In this document: positions 49,455 to 61,400 of the stretch, one piece after another
Layout of the letters: each line of letters begins with the position of its first letter
How positions within the stretch are numbered: the stretch's first letter is position 1
Assembly: GCA_030015575.1 (NCBI GenBank)
Contig: CM057337.1
Coordinates: 377,355,582 to 377,419,581 of the forward strand
From: Agapanthus africanus
Taxonomy: Eukaryota > Streptophyta > Magnoliopsida > Asparagales > Amaryllidaceae
DNA length: 64,000 nucleotides
Reading direction: 5' to 3'
The notes under the pieces: generated by a model
Databases searched by the model: none
What the model was told of the DNA's origin: nothing
Seen by the model: the letters and a program-made list of their open reading frames with translations, nothing else
Made by a program: the position numbers and the translations under genes

Positions 49455-49589
49455 CGTAGCACGAATACTAACTACTACTTATCTGAAATGACGGAGGGCT
49501 ACGACAGGTTTTTCTGAAAACCTATTGCGTAATGAACTTGATATCGTTGTAGAATCAAATGATTTTAAAATGGAGTGCTTTTGAGGCTT

Positions 49590-49850
49590 TTCTAGTTTTG
49601 CTAAAGGAGTCACTCCCGGTGAAGGGATCGTCGGTCCTTTCCTCGTCGAATGAGGTGCTGGATATATCATATATATCACTGTGCAAAGCAAAAACACTTA
49701 AAAGCAATCAAAAGACAAACCGAGTGTGTAGCATCTGCCAGTTATTGCTAAAGGAGTCACTCCCGGTGAAGGGATCTCGGTCCTTTCCTCATCGAATAAG
49801 GTGCAGGATATATCACATATACCTCTGTGCAAAGCAAGAACTGTAGCTAC
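49590..49850 (-). repeat. 147-bp tandem duplication in the leader of B
   Basis: CACTCCCGGTGAAGGG recurs at 49611 and 49758 (period 147), each followed by a TTTCCTC-TCGAAT-AGGTGC-GGATAT series. A keeps the same period. Confidence 0.88.
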
Positions 49851-51187
49851 CTGTTTTATTTTGAAATTCGATTCTACAACATCTTAGGATTCTTTTATTT
49901 CATTAATCACATTAATGAAGTCCCATCATTTAAGTACCTAAACATCACAGATAAATACGACGTACACTTATGCCATCCGCATTCGCCTCGATGTCCCCTC
50001 GTGCACCGTTAGGTTAGGTAACTAACGACAGAGCGGGGCAGGGCTAGCGCGGGTGTAAAACATAAGTAACGTCTATATAATATATCATATATACTATATA
50101 CTGTATCTATCACAGAACATCACATGATCACATCACAGATATTGCAGCAGAAGAATCATATGAAATATTGGATATACTAGGACGTCCGTGTTTTCAATAC
50201 GAGCCAGTATAAAACACGGATTCCACGGTCATGATGAATAGCCAAACCCACACCCCTAGACCCCTACGAGAGCGGCAAGCAACCCTACCAATTCTAGAGT
50301 TAGGAGACCCGGACTCGACTCCTCGAGTTGGTCTCCCACTGGACTCCAGAACCCGGTTACTTGTGCCCTCCTCCTTGGGTCCATCCTAGTGCGGAAAAGT
50401 AAATAATATACAAGGGTGACAACTTCCGCAACCTGGAAGTGCCCCAATAAAAGAATATTACATACAAGTTTTTACATGAATGAAAATGAAAAGCACTCAT
50501 CTCACATAAAAAACCCCGGCTATTCAAACACGACGATCCAATATAACATATCCAGCAACACATAACATCACATGTCATCAACGTAAGTAAATATGCACAT
50601 CCCAATTGTCGTTGACATATAGCAACGAAACCGGCGATATCACATATTACACTTACGGTCACAGAAAAGAAAGTGTAAAACTACAATAGTTGGAATCCGC
50701 AATCTGCATAGACATCGCATGCCTAATCAAATGAATTCCTTAGACATCGCAAGCCTAACAATTATAAACCCCGCATTTTAGTCTCATTATCGAAAACACT
50801 TTTCAATATTAAGTCGGGTAATTCAACAAGATTCCCGACATCCTGATCGAATACTCATCGCAAACTTCAGTAGGCGGCCGCACCCCCGATACCGTCGACG
50901 AAGTGCACCAAGGCGGAACACCGCTGCCGCGAGCACCCGAACGGATGCTTTCGGCGACGGGGTTCTCCTACAGTCACTTGGTCGGGGCTATGGAGCGAGG
51001 CTGTCTATTAAGTTTATCGGCGAGTATCCGCGTACGCTACGTGATTGCGACGGACTTTTGATCACATCAAAATTCCGTGGCAACCGATCAAGTGAGACTA
51101 AACCGCTAGATTTATAACATTCATTCAGTTATCTCATAACTACTTGTGGATTCCAAGTATTGTATCACATTCCAGATAATTAGAAAA

Positions 51188-51436
51188 TGTTAAACTTTCC
51201 GATCGAACAGTCGAACACCCAAGTTTTCCCGATATAGATCAACACATGAAATAAGTCTAACAACATTCAGTTCGTGCCTCAGTACCAACGGTCCAGCCGT
51301 AGAAGGGTCAAGCCAACGCCTCACATGTGGCACGCCGTACTGCCTCAAACCTGAAGGTTCAAAGGGCAGTTCAAGACGGTCACATAATCGAGTTAAGGTT
51401 TGTTGTCTTCTAGAGGGTCCATCGCGTTACTTGCAC
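51188..51436 (-). other. Leader block of B shared with LARDs E and G
   Basis: Inverted counterpart of A 42598-42870, with TCTTCTAGAGGGTCCAT and GGTCCAGCCGTAGAAGGG. Confidence 0.75.
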
Positions 51437-51710
51437 TACTTAGAACGTCGTTAAACTACGGAAAAATACAACACTTGGAAATTTCCCGACAGGGGAAAAA
51501 TTGGGTATTTATATCCTGTCGAACTTTTTAACATATTCTAAAATTATCCGGAAAGCCACACAGACAAAATTTGATACTCCGATCGAAACACCGAATCCCC
51601 AAAATAATCCCAGAAAATAAAACTCTGGAATAAATTTTAAAAATACCCAGAAAATCCAGCATAAAATAATAGGAGTTACTGTGCAAACAGTGTACGATGA
51701 CGTCATCATT

Positions 51711-51761
51711 CCGCCGCTGAACCGCCGCATAAGGCAGGATTATGCCGCTGATCCGCCGCGG
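51711..51761 (-). repeat. GC motif pair in the leader of B
   Basis: GCCGCTGAACCGCCGC and GCCGCTGATCCGCCGC flank a small hairpin GCATAA-7 nt-TTATGC (51727-51745). It is placed as in A, but the arms have changed while the central hairpin is kept with different bases. Confidence 0.8.
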
Positions 51762-51945
51762 TTTGTACTGTTCATCGGAAAATTTTTGCATCATAATTCT
51801 TATTTTTTCCTGCTGAATTTTTTATAAATTTTTAATTTGAAAAAATCCACGTTTTCTGAAAACGTCCAGAGAGCATTTTCCGGTTGGGGTTTCGGGTCGT
51901 TCGGACTTCAAAATCCGTCTAGACTTCGCCTAAGGCTCTAGCTAG

Positions 51946-51957
51946 GCTCTGATACCA
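51946..51957 (-). other. Primer binding site (tRNA-iMet) of element B
   Basis: TGGTATCAGAGC on the minus strand, one nucleotide from the 5' LTR. Confidence 0.92.
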
Positions 51958-51958
51958 C

Positions 51959-54184
51959 TGTAGGGTCCCTAAGCACCCTAATGAGGTCTCACAAGGCATC
52001 AACCATGCCAATTTCAAAAATTCTAGGTGCCGAGAGACCCGACTACGGATCGTTGGCTAGATGTTTAGGCGAAAAAGCTAACTAGTTAACACTTAACTAA
52101 GAGATACGGAAATACAACCTTTGTAGATCCGGTTCTCCACCTCCATAGCTCCGCAACGAAGACCTCTCCGCTGTCCAAAAGGAATCCGGTCTCTAGCGTC
52201 GGCTTCGTCGAAGAATAAGCGAGCTAGGTCGTCGATGTCCATGCCGAAGATGATCTACGTCGAAGCATCGCAAGATCAAGCTCTCACTTCACCAAGTCAT
52301 GAAACTTGTGAAGAAAACACACTCTACTACTTGGCAAGAGGTAGAGGATGAAGAAATAGGAAGTGGGTAGACTTTAGATTTGGATTTCTCACTCTTTTTC
52401 ATCACTTGCCATTGATGGAGGCAAGCTTTCTTCACTTGAAGAAATGAAGAAGAAGAAGGAAATTGTTATGATAAGTTAATTAGAAAATGTAAAATAAAAG
52501 AATACTTATCATAATCTTTAACCATGGTAATGTGTAGAGAATCAATCATGGTTAAAGGAATGGTTAGGGTCAAGCTAGAGACAAAATGGTCACTTAGTCA
52601 AAAGATCAAGAAGCTTCAACTAGAATCCAAAATTAGCAACCATTTCATTTCATTTTCTTATATTCATTTATCATAAATAAATGGATAATTAAATAAGATA
52701 AATGAATAACAAATAATAAACCCTAACCTATTCATTAACCAAGGTTTAATACTTTACACTTAACCAAAAAGCATGTATCATCAAACATGATACAAGCAAG
52801 TGCACAAAATCATATCGCATATGCAATGCGCACACCCGAGTGAGAAAATCCATTTAAAGTGAACCGATACTAGTTAATGCAAAGTAATATATCAAATATA
52901 TAATTATACATTAAATCATTAAATCAACACTTGATTCAATGATCCGGTCATGTCGCACACAACCGACTAGTATACAATGTATCGTCTTATCGAATCAACG
53001 CTTGAATCGATAACTAGGTTATATCGCATACAACCATTCGATACATTCATCGCGAGAATGGAATACGGTATCACATACACGTATTATTCTCGGTCCCGCA
53101 CATATCTCATATGCGCTCCTATTTCGTTTCGCTTGAGCCAGGAAACCTCTGTGTAGGACTCTAAAGACTCGTCAATACGCCGGCAGCAGATGATGATCAT
53201 ATCAATCACCCACAAGCCGCAAGCGGTCTGCTAAACGTAACGGCCACCCGGGTATTGAGCGATCTGAAGATCGACGAGCAAGCCCGCTCACACTCCAGTG
53301 AATCCAACCAGTAACACTACCGTACAGTCCGGTCTGATCGTCTGATATGTCGCATATCTCGCCTAGGGGTGGTAAACGTCAGACCCCAATAGCTCGATAA
53401 GTCGGGTCGATATGAGGTCTATAACTGTTCGAGAAACTACTGGTAACACTTACCAGCAAATCTCAGCAACCCTGGCCAGGGATTTCCTGTTATAGCCAAT
53501 CGAACACTGCGCAACATCAACCCCCTATACCGGGAGAGACGAATCCCCTCCTATAGCTCATTGCCTCCATGTGACTCGGGACTGTACCCAAAAACCACCA
53601 TTTTGCACGCCCTCTTGGACGTGGTAAGATGGAAATCAAAGCACAGTGGGAACCACACAAGACTCTATGACGATCTCGGGTCAACAGACTACTCTGTACC
53701 AGTGTCACCAGAGAACTGCCATCTGACGTGAGGTATAATACCATCTGGGAGTTCTCGGCGAGTCCGTCCAGTGTACTCAGTCTCTACTGAGCACCCGTAT
53801 ATCATCTCCGATGTCAAACACCAATGGATATGGGATCATCCATCGCCCATCTGTATGGGTCGAGAAGGTACACTCTAGTCTACTCTGGTATATCGATGCC
53901 CCATCTCGATACACCCACGACTAGGGACTTTGAAGGATGTACTTATGGACTACCATGTCCTCACTAGTATGATCCGCATCATAGTCCAGGTAGTCAAGTA
54001 CAGATCCTAAGGGCTTTACCAACATGTAACAGAGAGACAATCAGTATACACGTTATGGTAAAGTTCAACCAGATAGCATACTATCATGTCGAGCAAGAAA
54101 GTCCTCCCTATATACGTCCCAGCATCCACTACAATATACATCCTATGTACAGTAATGGCCTCTAGGGCATACATATAACTAACA
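51959..54184 (-). repeat. 5' LTR of element B
   Basis: 2226 bp, about 22 differences from the 3' LTR by hand count. Confidence 0.95.
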
Positions 54185-54189
54185 TAGGG
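54185..54189. other. Target duplication TAGGG, right of B
   Basis: Matches 43773-43777. Confidence 0.92.
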
Positions 54190-54595
54190 GTGTGGGTTTG
54201 GCTATTCATCACGACCGTGGAATCCGTGTTTTATACTGGCTCGTATTGAAAACACGGACGTCCTAGTATATCCAATATTTCATATGTTTCTTCTGCTGCG
54301 ATATCTGTGATGTGATCATGTGATGTTCTGTGATAGATACAGTATATAGTATATATGTTATATTATATAGAAGTTACTTATGTTTTACACCCGCGCTAGC
54401 CCTGCCCTGCTCTGCCGTTAGTTACCTAACCTAACGGTGCACGAGGGGACATCATGGCGAATGCGGATGGCATAAGTGTACGTCGTATTTATCTGTGATG
54501 TTTAGGTACTTAAATGATGGGACTTCATTAATGTGATTAATGAAATAAAAGAAACCTAAGATGTTGTAGAATCGAATTTCAAAATAAAAAGGGTA

Positions 54596-54880
54596 GCTAC
54601 AGTTCTTGCTTTGCACAGCGGTATATGTGATATATCCTGCACCTTATTCGATAAGGAAAGGACCGAGATCCCTTCACCGGGAGTGACTCCTTTAGCAATA
54701 ACTGGCAGATGCTACACACTCGGTCTGTCTTTTGATTGCTTTTAAGAGTTTTTGCTTTGCACAGTGATATATATGATATATCCCGCACCTCATTCGACGA
54801 GGAAAGGACCGACGATCCCTTCACCGGGAGTGACTCCTTTAGCAAAACTAGAAAAACCTCAAAAACACTCCATTTTAAAA
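54596..54880 (+). repeat. 147-bp tandem duplication in the leader of A
   Basis: CCCTTCACCGGGAGTGACTC begins at 54670 and again at 54817. Confidence 0.88.
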
Positions 54881-54991
54881 TCATTTGATTCTACAACGAT
54901 ATCAAGTTCATTACGCAATAGGTTTTCAGAAAAACCTGTCGTAGCCCTCCGTCATTTCTGATAAGTACTAGTTAGTATTCGTGCTGCGGTA

Positions 54992-55186
54992 GTTTGGCCT
55001 CCGTCAAGGCGTAGTGTACGGTAGCTAACTAGTGCTTATCTGCTAGCATATGATGCGATTGGATTAGGGTATTCGTACGGCGTTGTTTGGCCTCCGTCAA
55101 GGGTCGTGCGGGTGGGTTTAATTCAATCAGGAAATGACGGGTTGAACTTGACTAGCGGACTATGGGTAGTTTGGCCTCCGTCAAGG
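54992..55186 (+). repeat. Triple 18-nt motif array in the leader of A
   Basis: GTTTGGCCTCCGTCAAGG at 54992-55009, 55085-55102 and 55169-55186 (spacing 93 and 84). It is the reverse complement of the B array with the same two changes in all three copies. Confidence 0.92.
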
Positions 55187-55669
55187 TCATAGGACGCTAG
55201 GGGAAATATTATCGGGAATTTCAAGTGTTGAAATTTGCAATGAGATTGCATACCTTCTATGAGATAGTTGGATCCCGATACCCGCTGCGAGTAAGAGTTA
55301 CTCCTGGGAGAGTTTTATACATTACAATTAGCCGATCAAGTAGGTGTCTAGAAAGGTGTTAACGAGGTTACGCCTCTCGGAAAACGAGGTTTACATTAAT
55401 TAGGTTCGTGCGAAAGCACGGGGGACCTCCCTCAAAGTACCGACACTGGCCAGGCTGAAAGATTGGCGAACTTGTAGTGTGTAATTAATCCCGGCTAGCC
55501 TTTCCTTTTAGGGTTTGAAGGAAGATTTGATAAAAAGCAGTGGGAGCCATCCTGATTAGATAAAATAATAACCAATCTATTCTTGACAGAGCGCACGCTG
55601 AGTGTTTTCTTCTCTCTCTCTCTAGGTAGCGACCATATCACGCCTTAATCAAGATAATAATACGGATTA

Positions 55670-58421
55670 TTGACCGAACCCGCTTGTTATACTGAGCTGG
55701 GGAACGTTGGTCCCGCTCCAACTTATAATTGTTATAAGACAGAGCAGGAAATTGGGGATTACCAGAATTCACGTGCCGCCCAAACGAAGAGAGTGCATGC
55801 TGATGCATCATCTTCGGGTGTGTTCATTATACAGAACTGTTTCTCAGTATCCTTTACGTCCTGGGTATGTGATACCAGATCAGGATCCCAGATATGTAAT
55901 ATGTTACATAGGGCTACAGAAAGGTAGAGAACTGAGAACGGGTGATAAGTTTCATGAGGCAGAAAACGGGGCAAGTGTTGCAGCCAAGTCTGTTTGTCAC
56001 TGTCACCCTGTATTACCAATACATTGATTCTGAACGAATGTTATTAGATACCGAACCAGATATAAAAAATCATATCAGTCTCTTTATTAGTAAAGAAACG
56101 GTAAAATTTTGTATTGTTGGATAATGTTTTGAACATTTCCTATATCAAAAGTTGATCGGTTCAGGCACGTTATCTAAAAGCATTGATGTTCTAAATCAAA
56201 CTACAGTTCTTAGTATATGGAACACACACAAGAGGAAGAGTTCAGAAATGAACGGATTCTTCTTGAGGTATTGTAGACTAGGTCAGATCAATACGACCCG
56301 ACTGGCTAAAGTTACATAAAGATGCATATTTAAATCAGTTTGAATCTACATCTTGTGAAACTTGCCAGTCATGTCACAAAGATATAATGACACTAGCTCT
56401 GTTTATTGGAAACAGAGAAAGAGTTAGTGAACTCTTGGGATGATACATGTTGATATATGTAGGTCCCCTGTCTACACATGCCAGAACTGGTTCTTTGTAC
56501 TTCGTTACATTCTCTGATGATCTCTCGAGATTCAGACATATGTTCCTGTTGAAACACAAGTCCGAACCTTTTGAGATATTCACAGAATATAAGTTAGAAG
56601 TAGAGAACCAAAATAAGGGTATAAGTTTTATGTCCTATGATGAGATCAAGGAGGAGAATACTTGAGCACGGAAATACTGGACTATTCTAAAGGAGAATGA
56701 GATTCTCTCTCAGCATTACTCCTCTGTATACACCATAGCACGATGGTATATCAGGGCGGAGCAATCACACCCTATATGATAAGGTGTGCTCTATGATGAG
56801 TACTACTGGTTACCTGTTTCCTTTTGGGGGTTATGCACTTATGAAGTTGCATACCTATTGAATAGGGTTCCAATCAAATCAGTTGCCTACCACTTCATAT
56901 TTGATATGATAAGGGAAGAGCACATCTCTCAAGTTAGTTGAGATTTGGGGTTGTCCAGCCTATGTCTGAAAAGCAAATTCCGGACAAGCTGGAGGCAAGG
57001 TCTGTAATGTAGAACTGGAAAGGTTCCAGCTATACAAACTACAACAGATGATTTGATACAACCAAAGGATTCAGTAGATTCCAACGAACCTCAGCCTCTC
57101 CGCCGATTTAGTAGGGTTCCTCACCCACCTGAGAGATACTTCTGTTTCTCTATGACAGTGGGAGCGAGGATTGCATCATGAGATGATGACCCAACTAGTT
57201 TCGAGCTGGCCATCAGGAGTGAGACTCTGTAAGAATGGCTGGATGCTTAGCAATGTGAGATGGAATCCTTATACACCAACAAAGTATGGACTTTAGTTGC
57301 TATATCTGAAGGGTTAAATCCCCATCAGGAGCAAGTAAATCTTAAGAAGATTACTTGGTGTAGATGGAAAAGTTGAGACTTTCAAAGCTAGACTTGTTAA
57401 AGGTTTTCGTCATCAACCAGGCATGGATAATGATGAAACCTTTTCAAGTATCTATGCTTAAGTCCATCCAGATCCTACTTACCACGGCAACATACCATGA
57501 CTACGATATCTGGTGGTTGGGTGTCATGACTGCTTTTCTAAATGATATTTTGGAAGAGAGCGTCTATAAGTACACAGCCAGAGGGCTTTGTAGACAGTGG
57601 GAGCAGCGGAAACGTGTGCAAGATGCTTTATAGGATAAAGCAGGCATCGCGGAGTTGGAACATCTATTTTGATGGATTAGTCAAACAGTTTGACATCATC
57701 AAAATGGTAGATGAACCTTGTATATACAAAAAGGTAGTAGGGAGTATGGTGATGATCCTCGTAGAGTACATGGATGACATACTCCTGATAGGGAAGGAGT
57801 TTCCTATGCTACGCTCGATCAATCTCCGCTTATCACAATGATTCTCCATATAGGATCAAAGTGATACCTCCTAAATCCTGGGTTTTGGATCTATGAGATA
57901 GATCTAATTGGATGTTAGGATTCTCACTAGTTGTAGTGAGATGGTATCAATCGACCCTGGGGAGAATCACTGGAATAGTTCCAGGGTGATAAAGACGACT
58001 AAATGTCAGTCACAGGCATTGTTTTTACCCTCAGTAAAGGGACGGTATGTTGGAAGAGTTCCAAGCTAGATACCGTGGCATACTAGACGATAAAGGATGG
58101 ATACATCGCTACTTATGATGCTACCAAAGTGGCTGTCTGGGTGTATATTGGTTCATGAGATGAACTTAGTTCCTCCCATTGTGTGACAATGGAGTTGTGG
58201 CTTATGCCAAGGAACGTCCGTCCCATCAGTGATACAGACATATTCTAAGGCAGTATCACCTGATCATGGAGATGGTTGATCTCCAGGGGATCGAGGTTAG
58301 GAGAGTAGACTCAGAGGACAACACAGCGGATCCACTCACAAAGGCCTGTTCCCAGAGAGAGACTTTTATGGGATGGTTGAGTATGAGATACTACAACCAC
58401 TGCTATCAGATGGCCCTAGTG
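55670..58421 (+). pseudogene. Degenerate copia pol of element A
   Basis: Collinear copia pol in broken frames. A protease-like WVCDTRSGSQIC (about 55865-55900; the family has DTG) follows ASSSGVFIIQ. A gag-pre-integrase piece lies near 56230-56330. An integrase-core piece is at 56447-56665, then VEIWGCPAYV (56937-56966) and PLRRFSRVPHPPERY near 57090-57140. RT blocks are 57364-57841, with TAFLND, YRIKQASRSWNI and a YMDD box at 57768-57779. An ADPLTKA RNase H end lies near 58325-58347. Frameshifts lie between nearly all blocks and several are the same as in B. RNase H appears shortened. No functional product is expected. Confidence 0.87.
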
Positions 58422-58433
58422 AAAGTGGGAGAT
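58422..58433 (+). other. Polypurine tract of element A
   Basis: AAAGTGGGAGAT directly before the 3' LTR. Confidence 0.9.
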
Positions 58434-60665
58434 TGTTAGTTATATGTATGCCCTAGAGGCCATTACTATACATAGGATGTATATTGTAGTGGATGCTGGG
58501 ACATATATAGGGAGGACTTTCTTGCTCGACATGATAGTATGCTATCTGGTTGATCTTTACCTTAACGTGTACACTGATTGTCTCCCTGTTACATGTTGGT
58601 AAAGCCCTTAGGATCTGTACTTGACTACCTGGACTATGATGCGGATCATACTAGTGGGGACATGGTAGTCCATAAGTACATCCTTCAAAGTCCCTAGTCG
58701 TGGGTTTATCGAGACGGGGAATCGATATACCAGAGTAGACTAGCGTGTACCTTCTCGGCCCATACAGATGGGCGATGGATGATCCCATATCCATTGGTGT
58801 TTGACATCAGAGATGATATACGGGTGCTCAGTAGAGACTGGGTACACTGGACGGACTCGCCGAGAACTCCCATATGGTATTATACCTCCCGTCAGATGGC
58901 AGTTCTCTGGTGACACTGGTACAGAGTAGTCTGTTGACCCGAGATCGTCATAGAGTCTTGTGTGGTTCCCACTATGCTTTGATTTCCATCTTACCATGTC
59001 CAAGAGGGCGTGCAAAACGGTGGTTTTTGGGTACAGTCCCGAGTCACATGGAGGCAATGAGCGATAGGAGGGGATTCGTCTCTCCCGGTATAGGGAGTTG
59101 ATGTTGCGCTGTGTTCGATTGGCTATAACAGGAAATCCCTGGCCAGGGTTGCTGAGATTTACTAGTAAGTGTTACCAGTAGTTTCTCGAATTGTTATAGA
59201 CCTCATATCGACACGACTTATCGAGCTATTGGGGTCTGACGTTGACCACCCCTAGGCGAGATATGCGACATATCAGACGATCAGACCGTACTGTACGGTA
59301 GTGTTACTGGTTGGATTCACTGGAGTGTGAGCGGGCTTGCTCGTCGATCTTCAGATCGCTCAATACCCGGGTGGCCGTTACGTTTAGCAGACCGCTTGCG
59401 GCTTGTGGGTGCTTGATATGATCATCACCTGCTGCCGGCGTATTGACGAGTCTTTAGAGTCCTACACAGAGGTTTCCTGGTTCAAGCGAAACGAAATAGG
59501 AGCGCATATGAGATATGTGCGGGACCGAGAATAATGCATGTATGTGATACCGTATTCTATTCTCGCGATGAATGTGTCGAATGGTTGTATGCGATATAAC
59601 CTAGTTATCGAATCGAGGATTGATTCGATAAGCCGATACATTGGATACTAGTCGGTTATATGCGATATGACCGGATCGTTGAATCAAGTGTTGATTTAAT
59701 GATTTAATGTATAATTATATATTTGATATATTACTTTACATTAACTAGTATTGGTTCACTTTAAATGGATTTTCTCACTCGGTTTGTGCACATTGTATAT
59801 GTGATATACTTTTGTACACATGATTGTATCATGTTTGATGATACATGTTTCCTTGGTTAAGTGTAAAGAATTAAACCATGGTTAAACATATAATTAGGGT
59901 TTTATTTTTCCATTACTTATTTATTCATTTATTTATTTGTTTATACATTTTGGAAAATAAATGGAAAAGAGAAAAGAATGGTGGCTTTATTTGTTGTTTG
60001 GTTGAAGCTTCATGAAGCTTTGACTTTGTCCACCATTCTTATCTCATCCTTAACCCTAACCATTCCTTTAACCATGATTGATTCTCTACACATTACCATA
60101 GTTAACATTATGATAAGGTTTGATTATTCTTTTCTTTTTAAAAAAAACTTATCATATCATTTTTCTTCTTCTTCTTCCTTGAACTCAAGAAGAAAACCTT
60201 GAGGTCATCAATGGTGATTGATGATAAAGAGTGAGAAATCCAATTCTAAATTGAACTCACTTCCTATTTCTTCATCCTCTACCTCTTGCCAAGTAGTAGA
60301 GTGTGTTTTCTTCACAAGTTTCTTGACTTGGTGAAGTCGGAGCTTGATTTAGCGATGCCTCGACGTAGATCATCTTCGGCATGGACATCGATGACCTAGC
60401 CCGTCCATTCTCCGATGAAGCCGACGCTAGAGCCCGGGACTTGTTATGGACAGCGAGGAGACTTCATTGCGGAGCTATGGAGGTGGAGAACCGGATCTAC
60501 AAAGGTTGTATTTCCGTATCTCTTAGTTAAATGTTAACTAGTTTATTGTTTCGCCTAGATTTCTAGCCAACGATCCGTACACTAGGGTTTCTCGGCACCA
60601 TAATTTTTGAAATTGGCATGGTTGATGCCTTGTGAGACCTCTTGAGAGTGCCTAGGAACCCTACA
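58434..60665 (+). repeat. 3' LTR of element A
   Basis: 2232 bp, same length as 39837-42068, about 24 differences by hand count. Confidence 0.95.
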
Positions 60666-60793
60666 GTATCATCCCATGGTAACGTGATGGAATCCACTCA
60701 CGTTATCACACTCCAGAAGGTATGCGCATATCTGGCAAGTTTCAGTTTCTTTAGAAACTCCCGATATGTGTTTTTACCCCTAGGACCCAAGTG

Positions 60794-60988
60794 ACCATGA
60801 CACAGTCAACAAATCAAAGAGGCCTAGTCATGTTCAACCCGTCATTATTCTGGATTGCATTAAACCCACCCGTACGAGCCCTTGACATAGTCAACAAGGC
60901 CGCACGACTGTCCTAACCAATCGCATTAATATGCCACAAACAAAAACTACTTAGCTACCGCAGACTACGCCTTGACACAGTCAACAAA
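60794..60988 (-). repeat. Triple motif array in the leader of C
   Basis: CTTGACACAGTCAACAAA-like copies at about 60794-60813, 60889-60908 and 60969-60988. It is a diverged version of the A/B array, with spacings of about 95 and 80 nt. Confidence 0.82.
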
Positions 60989-61119
60989 CGCAGCACGAAT
61001 ACAAAGTAATACTTGTAAGAAATGACAGAGGGATACGGCTGGTTTTTGGCGAAAAACCTTTAGCGTAATGAACTTCATATTGTTGAAGGAACTGCATAGC
61101 TTTTTATAAAAATATAGTG

Positions 61120-61400
61120 GCGAAAACCATTGCTAAAGAGGTCACTCCCGGTGAAGGGATCTCGGCTCTTTCCCCGTAGAATGAGGTGCGGGATATTCCA
61201 ACTAAATACCATGATGCAAAGAAAAAGGGCAATAGGCTATAGTGAAGTTATTACCCTGACGCAAACTTCTGTCCAAGAGGTCACTCCCGGTGAAGGGATC
61301 TCGGCCCTTGCCTCGTCGACTGAGGTGCTGGATATTCATAACCGAATACCACTGTGCAAAACAAAAGGGAACATCCTTACAATAACAGCTTTTTGAAAAT
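61120..61400 (-). repeat. 139-bp tandem duplication in the leader of C
   Basis: CACTCCCGGTGAAGGGATCT at 61143 and 61282, each followed by a GAGGTGC-GGATATTC stretch. Confidence 0.85.

Larger units (their letters stand above)
48773..51945 (-). other. Leader of element B
   Basis: Over 3 kb with no gag frame. On the plus strand from the left: a GA run near 48825; the triple 20-mer array 49258-49454; the 147-bp tandem duplication 49590-49850; the block with the empty TAGGG site (about 50250); the LARD-shared block 51188-51436; and the palindrome pair 51711-51761. All have counterparts in A. Confidence 0.78.
43778..54184 (-). mobile_element. Element B: complete copia element inserted in A
   Basis: 10.4 kb minus-strand copia element with LTRs of 2226 bp each, perfect TAGGG duplication, iMet primer site and polypurine tract. 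It belongs to the same family as A but a different sublineage (LTRs differ in several blocks). Its own LTRs differ at about 22 positions (1.0%, hand count), so it is as young as or younger than A, as nesting requires. No gag; pol is broken at the same places as in A. Confidence 0.94.
54190..55669 (+). other. Leader of element A, second part
   Basis: Continues the leader after B. It holds the 147-bp tandem duplication (about 54596-54880), the triple motif array (54992-55186), then a purine/pyrimidine-rich stretch near 55600-55625. There is no gag frame; the first pol-like block starts at about 55670. Confidence 0.75.
39837..60665 (+). mobile_element. Element A: copia element carrying B inside it
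   Basis: Plus-strand copia element: LTRs 39837-42068 and 58434-60665 (2232 bp each), iMet primer site, leader, decayed pol, polypurine tract. B splits its leader at 43777/54190; without B the internal region is 5953 bp, almost the same as B (5955 bp). The LTRs differ at about 24 positions (1.1%, hand count). Flanking 5-mers are CTATC (39832-39836) and GTATC (60666-60670), one base apart, the expected target duplication with one change. It sits inside C, whose homologous sequence continues on both sides. Confidence 0.92.
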
